NCBI GenBank assembly: GCA_963841045.1
Contig: CAWJBD010000003.1
Coordinates: 186,001 to 250,000, forward strand
Direction of reading: 5' to 3'
Length of the DNA: 64,000 nt
Origin: Aalborgiella sp963841045
GTDB taxonomy: Bacteria > Pseudomonadota > Gammaproteobacteria > Burkholderiales > Burkholderiaceae_C
The position numbers and the translations under genes are program-made. A model generated the notes under the pieces. That model did not search any database. It had not been told where the DNA came from and saw only the letters and a list, made by a program, of their open reading frames with translations. Below are positions 9,797 through 19,361 of this stretch, in pieces (position 1 is the stretch's first letter; the number at the start of each line of letters is the position of its first letter).

Positions 9797-10930
9797 TTAA
9801 GAATTTAAGCCCGCCACGGCTTGAAACAATGACTGCCTAGCTTGCGTGACGATTTGGGTTTTCCAAGTATCGGTATTGGTGAAAAATGCGTCCAACATGT
9901 CTTGTTTGATTTTGCGCGCCATGGTGGGTGTGGCATCAGGGTGTGTGGGGTTGTGGTGCAACCAGTTTTCAGCACGCATGGCCATGTTCACTTGCAAAGG
10001 CGGCACGGTGCCATATTCCATGGCAATGGCGGTGTACTCGGCGTTGGGAAACGCATCGTCGGCAGCGCTCCACATCAAACCAGTGAGTTTGGCGGAGGTC
10101 GATGTGCCGTCGTAAAACGATGTAATTGGTGTCTCAAAAGTACCGTCAGTTTTTTGCGCACCCGCCCACCAGCGGCGTGTGCGTGCCAGTGCGACAGCGT
10201 CGTTTTTGCCAGCAAAAATGCGTTCACCCAAACCGCAAGGTCCCAAGCCGGTGTGTAAATCAATCCAACCCACTTTATTGACTCCAGACGCATGGTGACT
10301 CAAGACACTTCTGAGTGTCACATTGCTCCATGTGGGTGCTACACCGCCGTAAAACAATCCTTTTGGGTATTCATGTTGTCCACCCGAAACGGCTGATTGG
10401 AAAGCAAACTCACCATGCTTGGCGATATAGGCTTGCAACAAAGCCATGTTGTCTGCATTGGGCGGCCAGTGGTCTGGCATCAGCATATCAGCGACTTCAC
10501 GGTACGCTGCATTAACTGGCAAGGGTTTAGAAAAATCGTGGAAGTTGCGATTCAAGTCCACGTTTTCATGTGTGGTGCGTCGAATGTGCGAAAAGCCATA
10601 TGGGTTCAGCGCATGGATGTAAAGCACCGTCACATCATGTGCTCGCGCATGTGCCAGCCATTCGGCATCGTGCAATGCATAAGTTTGCACACCCGAACCA
10701 CAATAGCCTTCCACACCATGGCATGCGCTGCTGAGAATCAGCAATTTGTCGCTGGCCTTGCCACTGGCAGGTAACTGCAAAGCGGTATCCATCGCCAAGG
10801 TTTCACCATCTTTTCCCAAAAGTGGGTGATTGAATGAGTTGATTTGCAAACCGGCAATGGCTGCTGCTTCTAAAAATTTGATACGCGCTTCTGCGTACGA
10901 GCTGGAAAAGGCTGCGCCTACTTCAATCAT
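9797..10930 (-). CDS. M14-type zinc carboxypeptidase-like protein (DUF2817 family)
   Basis: A predicted zinc metallopeptidase or amidohydrolase of the DUF2817 family, related to M14 carboxypeptidases. Visible candidate active-site elements are ACHGVEGYCGS (His and Glu ligands), NPYGFSHIRRTTHENVDLNR, IDLHTGLG and AMEYGT near the C-terminus. There is no signal peptide, so it is probably cytoplasmic. The length of about 377 residues is normal for the family. The ATG at 10930 was chosen over a GTG two codons upstream. The next gene upstream on the same strand (an M20 peptidase) ends 35 bases away, so the two hydrolases may be co-transcribed. The physiological substrate is unknown. Confidence 0.85.
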   Translation of the reverse strand: MIEVGAAFSSSYAEARIKFLEAAAIAGLQINSFNHPLLGKDGETLAMDTALQLPASGKASDKLLILSSACHGVEGYCGSGVQTYALHDAEWLAHARAHDVTVLYIHALNPYGFSHIRRTTHENVDLNRNFHDFSKPLPVNAAYREVADMLMPDHWPPNADNMALLQAYIAKHGEFAFQSAVSGGQHEYPKGLFYGGVAPTWSNVTLRSVLSHHASGVNKVGWIDLHTGLGPCGLGERIFAGKNDAVALARTRRWWAGAQKTDGTFETPITSFYDGTSTSAKLTGLMWSAADDAFPNAEYTAIAMEYGTVPPLQVNMAMRAENWLHHNPTHPDATPTMARKIKQDMLDAFFTNTDTWKTQIVTQARQSLFQAVAGLNS

Positions 10931-10965
10931 GTTCACACCTTGTTTTGTTTAATTTAGGACTGATT

Positions 10966-12156
10966 TCATGCGGCAGGCAGCGATGCTTCTACCAATTTCA
11001 CCCAATAGGTGGCACCCAATGGAATCAAATTGTCATTGAAGTCATAGCTTGGGTTGTGCAACATGCACGGGCCACCACCATGACCAATGGCTCGGTGGTC
11101 GCCATCGCCATTGGCGATAAAACAATACGCACCGGGTTTGGCTTGCAGCATGTAAGAGAAATCTTCTGCACCCATGGTCGGCTCTTGCGATTTCACATTC
11201 TCAGCACCCACGATGCCGCGCATCACTTCTGCGGCAAAATTGGCTTCAGTTGCTGAATTGATGGTGGGTGGGTAATTGCGGTCAAATTCAAATTCGCAAG
11301 TGGCATTGAACGCGGCGCTGGTATGTTCGGCAATCTCACGCATGCGTTTTTCGATTAAATCAATCAACTCAACGGTGAACGTGCGCACTGTGCCTTGCAG
11401 CTCCACACTATCGGGAATCACATTGGTGGCTTCACCGGCGTGAATCATGGTGACAGAAATCACACCTGCTTCAATCGGTTTTTTATTGCGGCTGATGATG
11501 GTTTGGAAAGCTTGCACCATTTGGCAAGCGGCCAACACAGGGTCTACACCATCATGGGGTAATGCAGCGTGACCACCTTTGCCCTTGATGACGATTTTGA
11601 ATTCATTGCTGGACGCCATCACAGGGCCAGGACTGACCGCAAATTGCCCTGCTGCCATACCTGGCCAGTTGTGCATGCCGTACACAGCTTGCATGGGGAA
11701 TTTTTCAAACAATCCTTCTTTGATCATTTCACGCGCACCGCCGCCGCCTTCTTCAGCGGGCTGAAAAATCAGATAGACCGTGCCGTCAAAATTGCGGTGC
11801 TTGGAAAAATGCTGCGCCGCTGCCAACAACATAGCCGTATGACCATCGTGACCACAAGCATGCATCTTGCCCGCATTTTTACTGGCATGTGCAAAGGTGT
11901 TGAACTCTTGCATGGGCAAGGCATCCATGTCGGCGCGCAAGCCTATGGCGCGGTCGGAATTGCCATTTTTGACAATGCCCACAATCCCTGTCTTGCCCAA
12001 ACCGCGATGAAAAGGTATGCCCCATTCGGTTAATTTGGCTTCGACCAAATCGGCGGTTTGCACTTCCTCAAAACACAACTCTGGGTTGGCATGTATTTGT
12101 CGACGGATGCTGGCAATACTGGCCGCTTGTTGGGCGATGGAATCAATGATTTTCAT
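10966..12156 (-). CDS. M20 family amidohydrolase (hippurate hydrolase type)
   Basis: A zinc-dependent amidohydrolase of the M20D type that cleaves N-acyl amino acids such as hippurate or N-acetyl amino acids. Motifs: MHACGHDGHTAMLL (metal Cys and His), FQPAEEGGGGAREMI (Glu pair), and TMGAEDFSYMLQ near the C-terminus. The dimerisation lobe is the middle third. The 396-residue length is normal, with no signal peptide. Substrate cannot be read from sequence. It precedes the DUF2817 gene. Confidence 0.93.
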   Translation of the reverse strand: MKIIDSIAQQAASIASIRRQIHANPELCFEEVQTADLVEAKLTEWGIPFHRGLGKTGIVGIVKNGNSDRAIGLRADMDALPMQEFNTFAHASKNAGKMHACGHDGHTAMLLAAAQHFSKHRNFDGTVYLIFQPAEEGGGGAREMIKEGLFEKFPMQAVYGMHNWPGMAAGQFAVSPGPVMASSNEFKIVIKGKGGHAALPHDGVDPVLAACQMVQAFQTIISRNKKPIEAGVISVTMIHAGEATNVIPDSVELQGTVRTFTVELIDLIEKRMREIAEHTSAAFNATCEFEFDRNYPPTINSATEANFAAEVMRGIVGAENVKSQEPTMGAEDFSYMLQAKPGAYCFIANGDGDHRAIGHGGGPCMLHNPSYDFNDNLIPLGATYWVKLVEASLPAA

Positions 12157-12233
12157 AAATGAGTCTGCTTGGTTGGCACTTGTTCAGTGCAAATGATTAT
12201 CTGCTCTACTTTGCGATGTTGTTTAGCGACCAA

Positions 12234-13150
12234 TTATGGCGCTTTAACTGCTTGCCCCATCTTCATGGCGGTGGCAATCAGGGTGGACACTTGACTCATG
12301 TCACCCGGCACAATCAAGGTGGTGGTGCTGATCGCTGGCCACTTTGCCGTAGGCTTGCACCGCTTCTTCTGCCACTTTCAATTGCACGGCTTCCGCACCA
12401 CCGGGTTGGCGAATCGCCGCTGCCACCACTTCAATCGCATGCGCATTGGCATCGGCCACAGCGGTGATGGCTGCGGCATCGCCTTGCGCTTTGTTGATGG
12501 CGGCTTGTTTTTCACCTTCAGATCGTGCAATGAAGGCTTCGCGCTCACCCGTGGCGATGTTGATTTGCTCTTGGCGACGACCTTCAGAAGCCGCAATCAA
12601 AGCGCGTTTGCCACGCTCTGCCGTAATTTGCGCTTGCATGGCGTGCAAAATTTCTTTGGGTGGTGTCAAATCTTTGATTTCATAGCGCAATACTTTCACA
12701 CCCCAGTTCAAAGCAGCTTCATCAATTGCGGCAACAACTTGCGCGTTGATGATGTCGCGTTCTTCAAAAGTTTTGTCGAGCTCTAATTTACCAATCACAC
12801 TGCGCAAGTGAGGTTTGCGCCAATTGTGTGATGGCCATGACGTAGTTGTTTGATCCATAGCTGGCGCGCATGGCATCGGTCACTTGGAAATACAGCACAC
12901 CATCCACTTGCAATTGTGTGTTGTCTTTGGTGATACACACTTGGCTGGGAATATCCAAGGTAATCTCTTTGAGCACGTGTTTGTATGCCACTTTATCGAT
13001 GAACGGCACCAAAAAATTCAAACCCGGTGTGAGTGTGGCATGGTACTTACCCAAACGCTCTATCACCCACGCATGCTGTTGCGGTACAACTTTGATGGTG
13101 CGGATAATGAAGATTCCCGCGATAACCAGTAGAACAATGGCGATTTCCAT
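12234..13150 (-). CDS. SPFH/stomatin-like membrane protein (paraslipin), two frameshifts
   Basis: A membrane-anchored SPFH-domain protein of the stomatin / QmcA group. The N-terminus has one membrane segment (AIVLLVIAGIFII), then the SPFH core with VVPQQHAWVIERLGKYH, LNFLVPFIDKVAYKH and DNTQLQVDGVLYFQV. Two one-base shifts break the frame: near 12815, after ITQLAQT and before LRSVIGKLELDKTFEERD, and near 12320, before the conserved tail LIVPGDMSQVSTLIATA. Restored, it has about 305 residues and ends at 12234. The middle is a long Ala/Glu-rich helix typical of the family. It is directly downstream of an NfeD gene, its usual partner. I regard the shifts as probable sequence errors because the conserved sequence is intact on both sides. 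Confidence 0.88.
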
Positions 13151-13185
13151 GATGTTTCCTTTTAATAATTAACGATGATCAACTA

Positions 13186-13614
13186 TCAAATCTTTTTGAC
13201 AATGAATCGGCTGCCAATGACTTGCTCAATGATGTAATTCCCAGCCGCCGCCTCACTACCCGCTTGCAGTTGAGCAATCCAATTTGATCCACGGTATTTG
13301 ACATTGGCTGTGCCATCTGCTTGCCAGGCCTCAATATAAATGGTTTGTCCAATGTCCATGTTCACATCGCTGTTGAACTCGGCGCTTTTACCTACCGACT
13401 TCTTGCCCCGCAACAGATGCCATGCCACCACTGCACCACCACCAACGATGGCTGCTATCACCAATTGACTAGCCAGCCCTAATCCCATGTGCGCGGCAAT
13501 GGCCGCAGCTGCCAAACCTAGTGCAAACATCAAGAGGTAAAACGTACCCGTCATCAGCTCTGCCGCAACGGCAACACCTGTTAGCAACCACCAAATGCTT
13601 GATTCAGCCATCAC
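13186..13614 (-). CDS. NfeD family membrane protein
   Basis: Short NfeD protein with two or three hydrophobic segments (SIWWLLTGVAVAAELMTGTFYLLMFALG and QLVIAAIVGGGAVVAWHLL) followed by a C-terminal OB-like domain (DIGQTIYIEAWQADGTANVKYRGSNW). At 142 residues it is the short form without the protease domain. It lies 35 bases upstream of the SPFH gene, and such pairs are thought to act together in organising membrane microdomains; that function is inference. Confidence 0.9.
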   Translation of the reverse strand: MMAESSIWWLLTGVAVAAELMTGTFYLLMFALGLAAAAIAAHMGLGLASQLVIAAIVGGGAVVAWHLLRGKKSVGKSAEFNSDVNMDIGQTIYIEAWQADGTANVKYRGSNWIAQLQAGSEAAAGNYIIEQVIGSRFIVKKI

Positions 13615-13855
13615 TGTCTCCTTTTATATTGCGCATTGATTCAACTTGTCTGTCGCATCGTTTGTGCAAACTGTCTTAACTACATCACATTTTGAACGTA
13701 TTTTGAATCTATTTTGACCAATTACACGCTAAAAAATCGCCTAAGTCAGTAGAGTTGTCCATATATTCCTTACACTTCGCCTATATTTTGTCGCTTCTGC
13801 CGTTTTCAAGCGCAAGCGTTTGTTAAACCCCTCCTACCAGCATTGACACACCGCC

Positions 13856-16132
13856 ATGAAATTTCGCTTTCCCATTGTCATCATTGACGAAGATTTCCGT
13901 TCAGAAAACACCTCTGGCCTGGGTATACGTGCGCTTGCGCAAGCCTTTGAAAGCGAGGGCTTTGAGGTATTGGGTGCCACCAGCTATGGCGATTTGAGCC
14001 AGTTTGCGCAGCAACAAAGCCGTGCCAGTGCGTTCATTTTGTCGGTAGATGATGACGAATTCACGCCAGGACCCGATTTAGACCCAGCTGTGCTGAATCT
14101 GCGTCATTTCATTGAAGAAGTACGCCGCAAAAACTTGGATGTGCCGATTTACATTTATGGTGAAACCAAAACATCGCACCACATTCCGAACGATATTTTG
14201 CGTGAATTGCATGGTTTCATTCACATGTTTGAAGACACGCCTGAATTTGTGGCGCGTCACATCATCCGCGAAGCCAAGAGCTACTTAGAGAGCATCCAAC
14301 CACCCTTTTTCAAAGCCTTGCTGGACTATGCCGAAGATGGCTCCTACAGCTGGCATTGCCCTGGGCACTCGGGTGGCGTGGCCTTTTTGAAAAGCCCAGT
14401 TGGGCAGATGTACCACCAGTTTTATGGTGAAAACATGCTGCGTGCCGACGTGTGCAATGCCGTGGAAGAGCTGGGACAGCTGCTGGACCACAATGGCGCC
14501 ATTGGCGAAAGTGAGCGCAATGCGGCACGTATTTTCAATGCCGATCATTGTTTTTTTGTCACCAACGGCACATCCACCAGCAACAAAATGGTGTGGCATC
14601 ACACCGTTGCACCTGGCGACATTGTGGTGGTGGACCGCAATTGCCACAAATCAAATCTGCACGCCATCATCATGACGGGCGCGATACCTGTCTTTTTGAA
14701 GCCTACACGCAACCACTTTGGCATCATTGGCCCTATCCCTAAGGAAGAATTTGAGATCAAGGCGATACAGGCCAAGATCAAAGCCAACCCGCTATTGAAA
14801 GGTGTGGATACCAAAAACCTGAAGCCGCGCATTTTGACACTGACGCAATCGACCTACGACGGCGTGTTGTACAACACCGAAACCATCAAAAGCATGTTGG
14901 ATGGCTATGTCGAGAACTTGCATTTTGACGAAGCCTGGTTGCCCCATGCGGCGTTTCACCCTTTTTATGGCAGCTACCACGCCATGGGCAAAAACCGCAA
15001 ACGTCCGAAAGAAGCCGTGGTGTATTCGACCCAATCGATTCACAAGCTCTTGGCCGGTATCAGCCAAGCCAGCCATGTGTTGGTGCAAGATTCACAAACG
15101 GTTAAGTTGGACAAACATTTGTTCAACGAAGCCTATTTGATGCACACCAGCACATCCCCACAGTACAGCATCATCGCCAGCTGCGATGTCGCTGCGGCCA
15201 TGATGGAGCCGCCAGGCGGCACCGCATTGGTGGAAGAAAGCATTGTGGAGGCTTTGGATTTCAGACGTGCCATGCGCAAAATTGCCACTGAGTACGGCAA
15301 CGACTGGTGGTTCAAAGTCTGGGGGCCCGAAAAGCTGGCTGACGATGGCATTGGCAAAGCCAGTGATTGGATCATCAAGGGCGAAGCCAAGAATGCGAAA
15401 AACGGCGTGAACTGGCACGGCTTTGGCAAGATGGCCACCGGCTTCAATATGCTGGATCCTATCAAATGCACAATCGTGACACCTGGCATGGACTTGAATG
15501 GCAAGTTTGCCAAAACGGGTATTCCAGCCAGCATTGTCAGCAAGTTTTTGGCAGAGCATGGCGTGGTGGTGGAAAAAACAGGGCTTTACAGTTTCTTCAT
15601 CATGTTCACCATCGGCATCACCAAAGGCCGCTGGAACAGCATGTTGACCGCATTACAGCAGTTCAAAGACGATTACGACAAAAACCAACCCATGTGGCGC
15701 ATCTTGCCGGAGTTTTGCCAAAAGCACCGCCGTTATGAAAAAATGGGCTTGGCGGATTTGTGCCAGCACTTGCATGCCCTCTATGCCAAATACGACATAG
15801 CGCGCTTAACCACTGACATGTATTTGAGTGACCTGACCCCTGCCATGAAGCCCAGCGATGCCTATGCACAAATTGCCAAGCGCAATACCGAGCGGGTATC
15901 GATTGACGAACTTGAAGGCCGCATCACTGTCGGTTTGGTCACACCTTACCCACCTGGCATACCGCTTTTGATTCCAGGCGAGGTGTTCAACAAGAAAATT
16001 GTCTCCTACCTGAAGTTTTCACGCGAATTCAACGAACAATGCCCGGGCTTTGAAACCGACATTCACGGTTTGGTGGTGGAAGAAGACGCAAACGGTAAAA
16101 AGCAGTATTACGCCGATTGTGTAAAGATGTAA
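13856..16132 (+). CDS. PLP-dependent basic amino acid (arginine/lysine/ornithine) decarboxylase
   Basis: A fold-type I, group III decarboxylase. It has the N-terminal response-regulator-like wing domain (MKFRFPIVIIDEDFRSENTSG), the PLP-binding core with HCPGHSGG, FVTNGTSTSNKMV, LHFDEAWLPHAAFHP and the lysine motif STQSIHKLLAG, and the C-terminal domain with TPYPPGIPLLIPGE. At 758 residues it has the full length of inducible acid-stress type enzymes. Family members act on arginine, lysine or ornithine; I cannot choose from sequence alone, though Burkholderiales versions are usually annotated as arginine or ornithine decarboxylase. No antiporter gene is adjacent. An unusually long upstream gap of about 240 bases, AT-rich, may contain its promoter. 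Confidence 0.93.
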   Translation: MKFRFPIVIIDEDFRSENTSGLGIRALAQAFESEGFEVLGATSYGDLSQFAQQQSRASAFILSVDDDEFTPGPDLDPAVLNLRHFIEEVRRKNLDVPIYIYGETKTSHHIPNDILRELHGFIHMFEDTPEFVARHIIREAKSYLESIQPPFFKALLDYAEDGSYSWHCPGHSGGVAFLKSPVGQMYHQFYGENMLRADVCNAVEELGQLLDHNGAIGESERNAARIFNADHCFFVTNGTSTSNKMVWHHTVAPGDIVVVDRNCHKSNLHAIIMTGAIPVFLKPTRNHFGIIGPIPKEEFEIKAIQAKIKANPLLKGVDTKNLKPRILTLTQSTYDGVLYNTETIKSMLDGYVENLHFDEAWLPHAAFHPFYGSYHAMGKNRKRPKEAVVYSTQSIHKLLAGISQASHVLVQDSQTVKLDKHLFNEAYLMHTSTSPQYSIIASCDVAAAMMEPPGGTALVEESIVEALDFRRAMRKIATEYGNDWWFKVWGPEKLADDGIGKASDWIIKGEAKNAKNGVNWHGFGKMATGFNMLDPIKCTIVTPGMDLNGKFAKTGIPASIVSKFLAEHGVVVEKTGLYSFFIMFTIGITKGRWNSMLTALQQFKDDYDKNQPMWRILPEFCQKHRRYEKMGLADLCQHLHALYAKYDIARLTTDMYLSDLTPAMKPSDAYAQIAKRNTERVSIDELEGRITVGLVTPYPPGIPLLIPGEVFNKKIVSYLKFSREFNEQCPGFETDIHGLVVEEDANGKKQYYADCVKM

Positions 16133-16236
16133 AAATCTCACTTGGCATATTGCGCTATGTCAACCACAGCGTTCTGTTTGGTATTAATATGAATACAGGG
16201 TTGAGCGATGTCGCTTAGCCAACTTGAAAAGGAATA

Positions 16237-16611
16237 ATGATGACTAAAGCACTCACACTGATCAAATCAAGCATTGCAGCCCTGTCTATCGCTGTGCTAA
16301 CTGCATGCGGTGGCGGTGGTGGCGACAATTACTCATTTTTATCCGTCGACAACTTGAATGTCTCCAATGGCGTGGTCTGCGTGGAAGACATTTACGATGA
16401 TGCTTTTTCAGCCGCTGGCCAGCAAATTGCACGTGACTTGATTGATTACTATGGCACATATGATTTCAGTCTAAGCCCCATACACCAAGCCTATTCAGCA
16501 CCCACTTACTGCAATGGTCCTACCTCAAACTATGTGCCAACAGCAGGTTTAATCATCGAAGCCAGTTATTACTACGATGTGATTGTGCCTTGGGTAAGAG
16601 CTAACAAGTAA
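16237..16611 (+). CDS. Small predicted lipoprotein of unknown function
   Basis: A 124-residue protein with a type II signal sequence: a Lys-bearing start, the hydrophobic stretch IAALSIAVLTACGG with lipobox L-T-A-C, and a Gly run after the Cys. The mature part has two Cys residues (VVCVEDIY and PTYCNG) that could pair, and many Tyr and Ser. I do not recognise a family. A good ribosome site (AAGGA) precedes the ATG pair at 16237 and 16240. It follows the decarboxylase by 104 bases and is followed by a repeat and a strong hairpin. Confidence 0.75.
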   Translation: MMTKALTLIKSSIAALSIAVLTACGGGGGDNYSFLSVDNLNVSNGVVCVEDIYDDAFSAAGQQIARDLIDYYGTYDFSLSPIHQAYSAPTYCNGPTSNYVPTAGLIIEASYYYDVIVPWVRANK

Positions 16612-16627
16612 ATCACTGGCTCCGTAA

Positions 16628-16694
16628 TTGCTATATATTTAATAGCGCTCTAGGCAATAAATACGCCAGATTGAGCCTGATTTTTCATATAAAT
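16628..16694 (+). repeat. Interspersed repeat, copy 3 (intergenic)
   Basis: Element orientation is plus: TTGCTATATATTTAATAGC arm, CTCTAGGCAATAAATACGCC core, T-rich tail ending CATATAAAT. It carries TAG in the frame that is CAG in the sense copies within genes. The last part joins the 16673-16701 hairpin. Confidence 0.92.
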
Positions 16695-16701
16695 CAGGCT
16701 C
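16673..16701. terminator. Perfect hairpin between converging genes, possible bidirectional terminator
   Basis: GAGCCTGATTT and AAATCAGGCTC form an 11-bp perfect stem with the 7-base loop TTCATAT. It sits between the lipoprotein gene (plus) and the DUF3501 gene (minus), whose stops face each other. The 3' arm and the tail of repeat copy 3 make this hairpin. U-runs after the stem are short, so terminator function is probable but not certain. Confidence 0.6.
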
Positions 16702-16722
16702 TACTTGTTTGACAAGCAGCTT

Positions 16723-17316
16723 TTAAGCTTTCAAATCGGCAGCCAGCGATGCCAGCGTTTCAGGGGCGATGCTGGTGTGTGCAGGGTAGTTGGTGTGATC
16801 GCAGCCGAGTTTGACACCTGCACCTGCCAAAACCGCCTTGCGCATGGCGGTGTCCAATTCAAAACGCACAAAATGCACGGCAGAGGTTTTCTCATCGTTC
16901 TCGCGATCTAAATCTTCGTCGGCAATCGCATACACACGAGCATGTCCTTCAACTTCGATGAACATGCGGTCTTCTACACCGATTAAACGTGCCAATTCGC
17001 GACGGCGTTCATTTTCATCAGGGTACTCAATCAGCATGGTCGCTTTCCAATTGCTGCCCTCAGGCACCAAGGGCGCATAGGCTTCAATTTCTTGCAAGAT
17101 GCCGTCTTCTTCAAATATCTTTTCAATGCGCAGCATTTCTTGAATTTGGTAGCGCACCGTCATTTCAGATTCAAACTGCAGCGTCATGTTCTCACCCAGA
17201 TGCACGGAGCGCAATTTGCGGTGCGCCAAAATGGATTCTTTGTTGGTCTTGCGGTACTTGCTGTACGCCTCTAAAGACATCAAGTTGTCGGGGGTGATGT
17301 TGCCTGTAATCTGCAT
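16723..17316 (-). CDS. DUF3501 family protein
   Basis: A 197-residue protein of the DUF3501 family, recognised by its N-terminal LMSLEAYSKYRKTNKESILAHRKLRSVHLGENMTLQFE and by QIQEMLRIEKIFEEDGI. No catalytic motif is obvious. The gene lies 9 bases after an Fe-S protein gene that follows rubrerythrin; this three-gene order is recurrent in proteobacteria and suggests a shared role in oxidative stress or redox chemistry, which is inference. There is no signal sequence. Confidence 0.9.
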   Translation of the reverse strand: MQITGNITPDNLMSLEAYSKYRKTNKESILAHRKLRSVHLGENMTLQFESEMTVRYQIQEMLRIEKIFEEDGILQEIEAYAPLVPEGSNWKATMLIEYPDENERRRELARLIGVEDRMFIEVEGHARVYAIADEDLDRENDEKTSAVHFVRFELDTAMRKAVLAGAGVKLGCDHTNYPAHTSIAPETLASLAADLKA

Positions 17317-17325
17317 GATTTTTCC

Positions 17326-18676
17326 TTACTTCAACCCATAGGCTTCACGAATCAATGTGAGCGGATGCTTTTGCGGCACCGCGCCTAAATTGTTCACTTC
17401 AAAGCCTTGGGCAATGTGGTGACCGCCCAGTGGGCAGTCGGAACTGATGACATCGGGCAAACCGCCGTCTTTGTGATTCGCCATGGCTTTGAACAGCGGT
17501 TTGCCGATTTTCATGGCTTGCTGGTGGGTGGCTTTTTTCACGCCAAATGTGCCTGCATGACCAGAACAGCGCTCGTGTGTGTGCACATGCGTGTTCGGCA
17601 CCATGTTGAGCATTTCTTCCGTTTTCTTGCCAATCTGTTGCACACGACCGTGGCATGGAATTTGGTAGCTGACTTTGCCCAATGCGACGGGGAAATCCAC
17701 TTTCAGCAAGCCGTCACGCTTACGCGCCATCAGGTATTCAAAGGGGTCCCACATGTGCTCTTTGACCAAAGCCACATCACTCTCATTCGGGAACATCAGC
17801 GGCAACTCTTGTTTGTACATCAAGGTGCAGCTGGGTACTGCACTCAAAATCGCATAACCTTCTTTTGCGTATTTCGTTAGCACCGGAATGTTGGTATCTT
17901 TGTGTTGTTTGACAGAGTCCAAATCGCCCAATTCCAATTTGGGCATGCCACAGCAGCTTTCTTTTTCAACCAACACATACGGGAATTTCGTTGTGGTCCA
18001 AAATTTTCAATAAATCGTGGCCAATGCCGGGTTCGTTGTAGTTGATGTAGCAAGTTGAATAAATGGCAACCTTGCCTGGCGTCTTTTCACCGTCTTTCAC
18101 TGCGAAATCTTGTGATGTAGCAGCCGCTGATCGGAACTTTTTATTCGCAAAGCTGGGCAGCCATGCATCCTTGTCCACACCCAAGGTTTTTTCCATCACG
18201 CTGCGCGCGATTTTGGTATTGTTCACGGCATTCACCACTTGGGTGACGATGGGAATACCTGCGAACGAACCTGTGCCGTCAGTCGACGACAACACCCGTT
18301 CACCCAAACCCACTTCGCCTTTTTTGAACTTGATGGCTTTGGCACGCAGCATGGTGTGCGGGAAGTCCAAATTAAACGAATGTGGTGGCACGTATGGGCA
18401 TTTGGTTAGGTAGCACAGGTCGCAGATGTAGCACTGGTCGACCACTTTCCAGTAATCTTTTTTGTCCACACCATCGACTTCCATGGTTTTGGACTCGTCC
18501 ACCAAATCAAACAGCGTGGGAAAAGAACCGCACAAACTCACACAACGGCGGCAGCCGTGACAGATGTCAAAGATGCGTTCCATTTCATGGAAGGTGGCTT
18601 CTTCGTTGTAATACTCTGGGTTTTGCCAATCGATTGCGTGGCGTGTGGGGGCGGATAAATTGCCTTCGGTTGCCAT
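17326..18676 (-). CDS. Heterodisulfide reductase-like Fe-S protein (GlpC/CCG type), one frameshift
   Basis: A soluble Fe-S oxidoreductase subunit. The N-terminal half has two [4Fe-4S] motifs, CHGCRRCVSLC and CYICDLCYLTKCP, and the C-terminal half has a CCG-type region (ESCCGMPK, GTFGVKK, SDCPLGGHHIAQG). The frame breaks near 17970, where a run of three Cs should be two to give EIPYVLVEKESCCG; the two parts then join as about 450 residues. It is likely to be a sequence error. It follows rubrerythrin (80 bases) and precedes DUF3501. It may pass electrons to or from rubrerythrin; that is inference from the neighbourhood. Confidence 0.88.
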
Positions 18677-18756
18677 AGTTACCTCATTTAAATATTCTGC
18701 ATTGAGTATTCACGAATGAATACCCAACACACAAAATTCAAAGATCAATCAATTGA

Positions 18757-19179
18757 TTAATCAGCGAGTTCTGCGAGTGCCTTGGCATAGCGATTCGCGT
18801 GTGAACGCTCTGCTTTGGCCAAAGTTTCAAACCAATCAGCCACTTCGTCATGTCCTTCACTACGCGCTGTTTTGGCCATGCCTGGGTACATATCGGTGTA
18901 CTCGTGGGTTTCGCCAGCAACTGCGGTTGCCAAGTTTTGACGTGTGCTGCCAAAAGGCATGCCGGTGGCTGGGTCGCCACATTGCTCTAGCCACTCTAAG
19001 TGACCGTGTGCGTGACCAGTTTCGCCTTCGGCGGTTGAACGGAACAATGCTGCCACGTCGGGTTGACCTTCAACGTCTGCCTTGTTCGCAAAATACAAAT
19101 AGCGACGGTTAGCCTGTGATTCGCCAGCAAATGCGGCTTTCAGGTTTTCTTCCGTTTTTGAGCCTTTGAGTGCTGCCAT
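18757..19179 (-). CDS. Rubrerythrin-type diiron protein (no rubredoxin domain)
   Basis: A ferritin-like diiron protein, presumably acting as a peroxidase in peroxide stress. ENLKAAFAGESQANRRY and EGETGHAHGHLEWL give Glu/His ligands, and AGETHEYTDMYPGMAKTA and AKAERSHANRYAKAL the second pair. At 140 residues it lacks the C-terminal rubredoxin domain of classical rubrerythrin. A hairpin lies in its leader (19207-19241). It heads a group with the Fe-S protein and DUF3501. Confidence 0.93.
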   Translation of the reverse strand: MAALKGSKTEENLKAAFAGESQANRRYLYFANKADVEGQPDVAALFRSTAEGETGHAHGHLEWLEQCGDPATGMPFGSTRQNLATAVAGETHEYTDMYPGMAKTARSEGHDEVADWFETLAKAERSHANRYAKALAELAD

Positions 19180-19206
19180 GGAAATCTCCTAGTAATTAAA
19201 TAACAA

Positions 19207-19241
19207 CTGGTTTTACCTGTTCAAACAGGTAACAAAACCAG
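19207..19241 (-). promoter_or_regulatory. Hairpin in the leader upstream of rubrerythrin
   Basis: CTGGTTTT-ACCTGT, loop TCAA, then ACAGGT-(AAC)-AAAACCAG: a 14-bp stem with a three-base bulge, ending 28 bases before the rubrerythrin ATG. It may lie in the 5' untranslated region and act on mRNA stability or translation, or be a terminator of unseen transcription. Seen in sequence only; role unknown. Confidence 0.4.
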
Positions 19242-19361
19242 CACCATTGACAAGTAGTTGCCAGACTCCAGTCTAGCACCGTACGAAGTCATGAGTGATT
19301 GAATTATTTAATAATCAGGCAATGTGATAAATAAAACTTATGATAGTTTTACCGGCTTTTT

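Noticed and set aside
19300..19345. A possible eleventh repeat copy (ATTTAATAATCAGGCAAT followed by ATAAATAAAA).
   Set aside because: Only the AGGCAAT core and some AT-rich parts match; the hairpin arm and ATACGCC are missing. It may be chance in AT-rich sequence.
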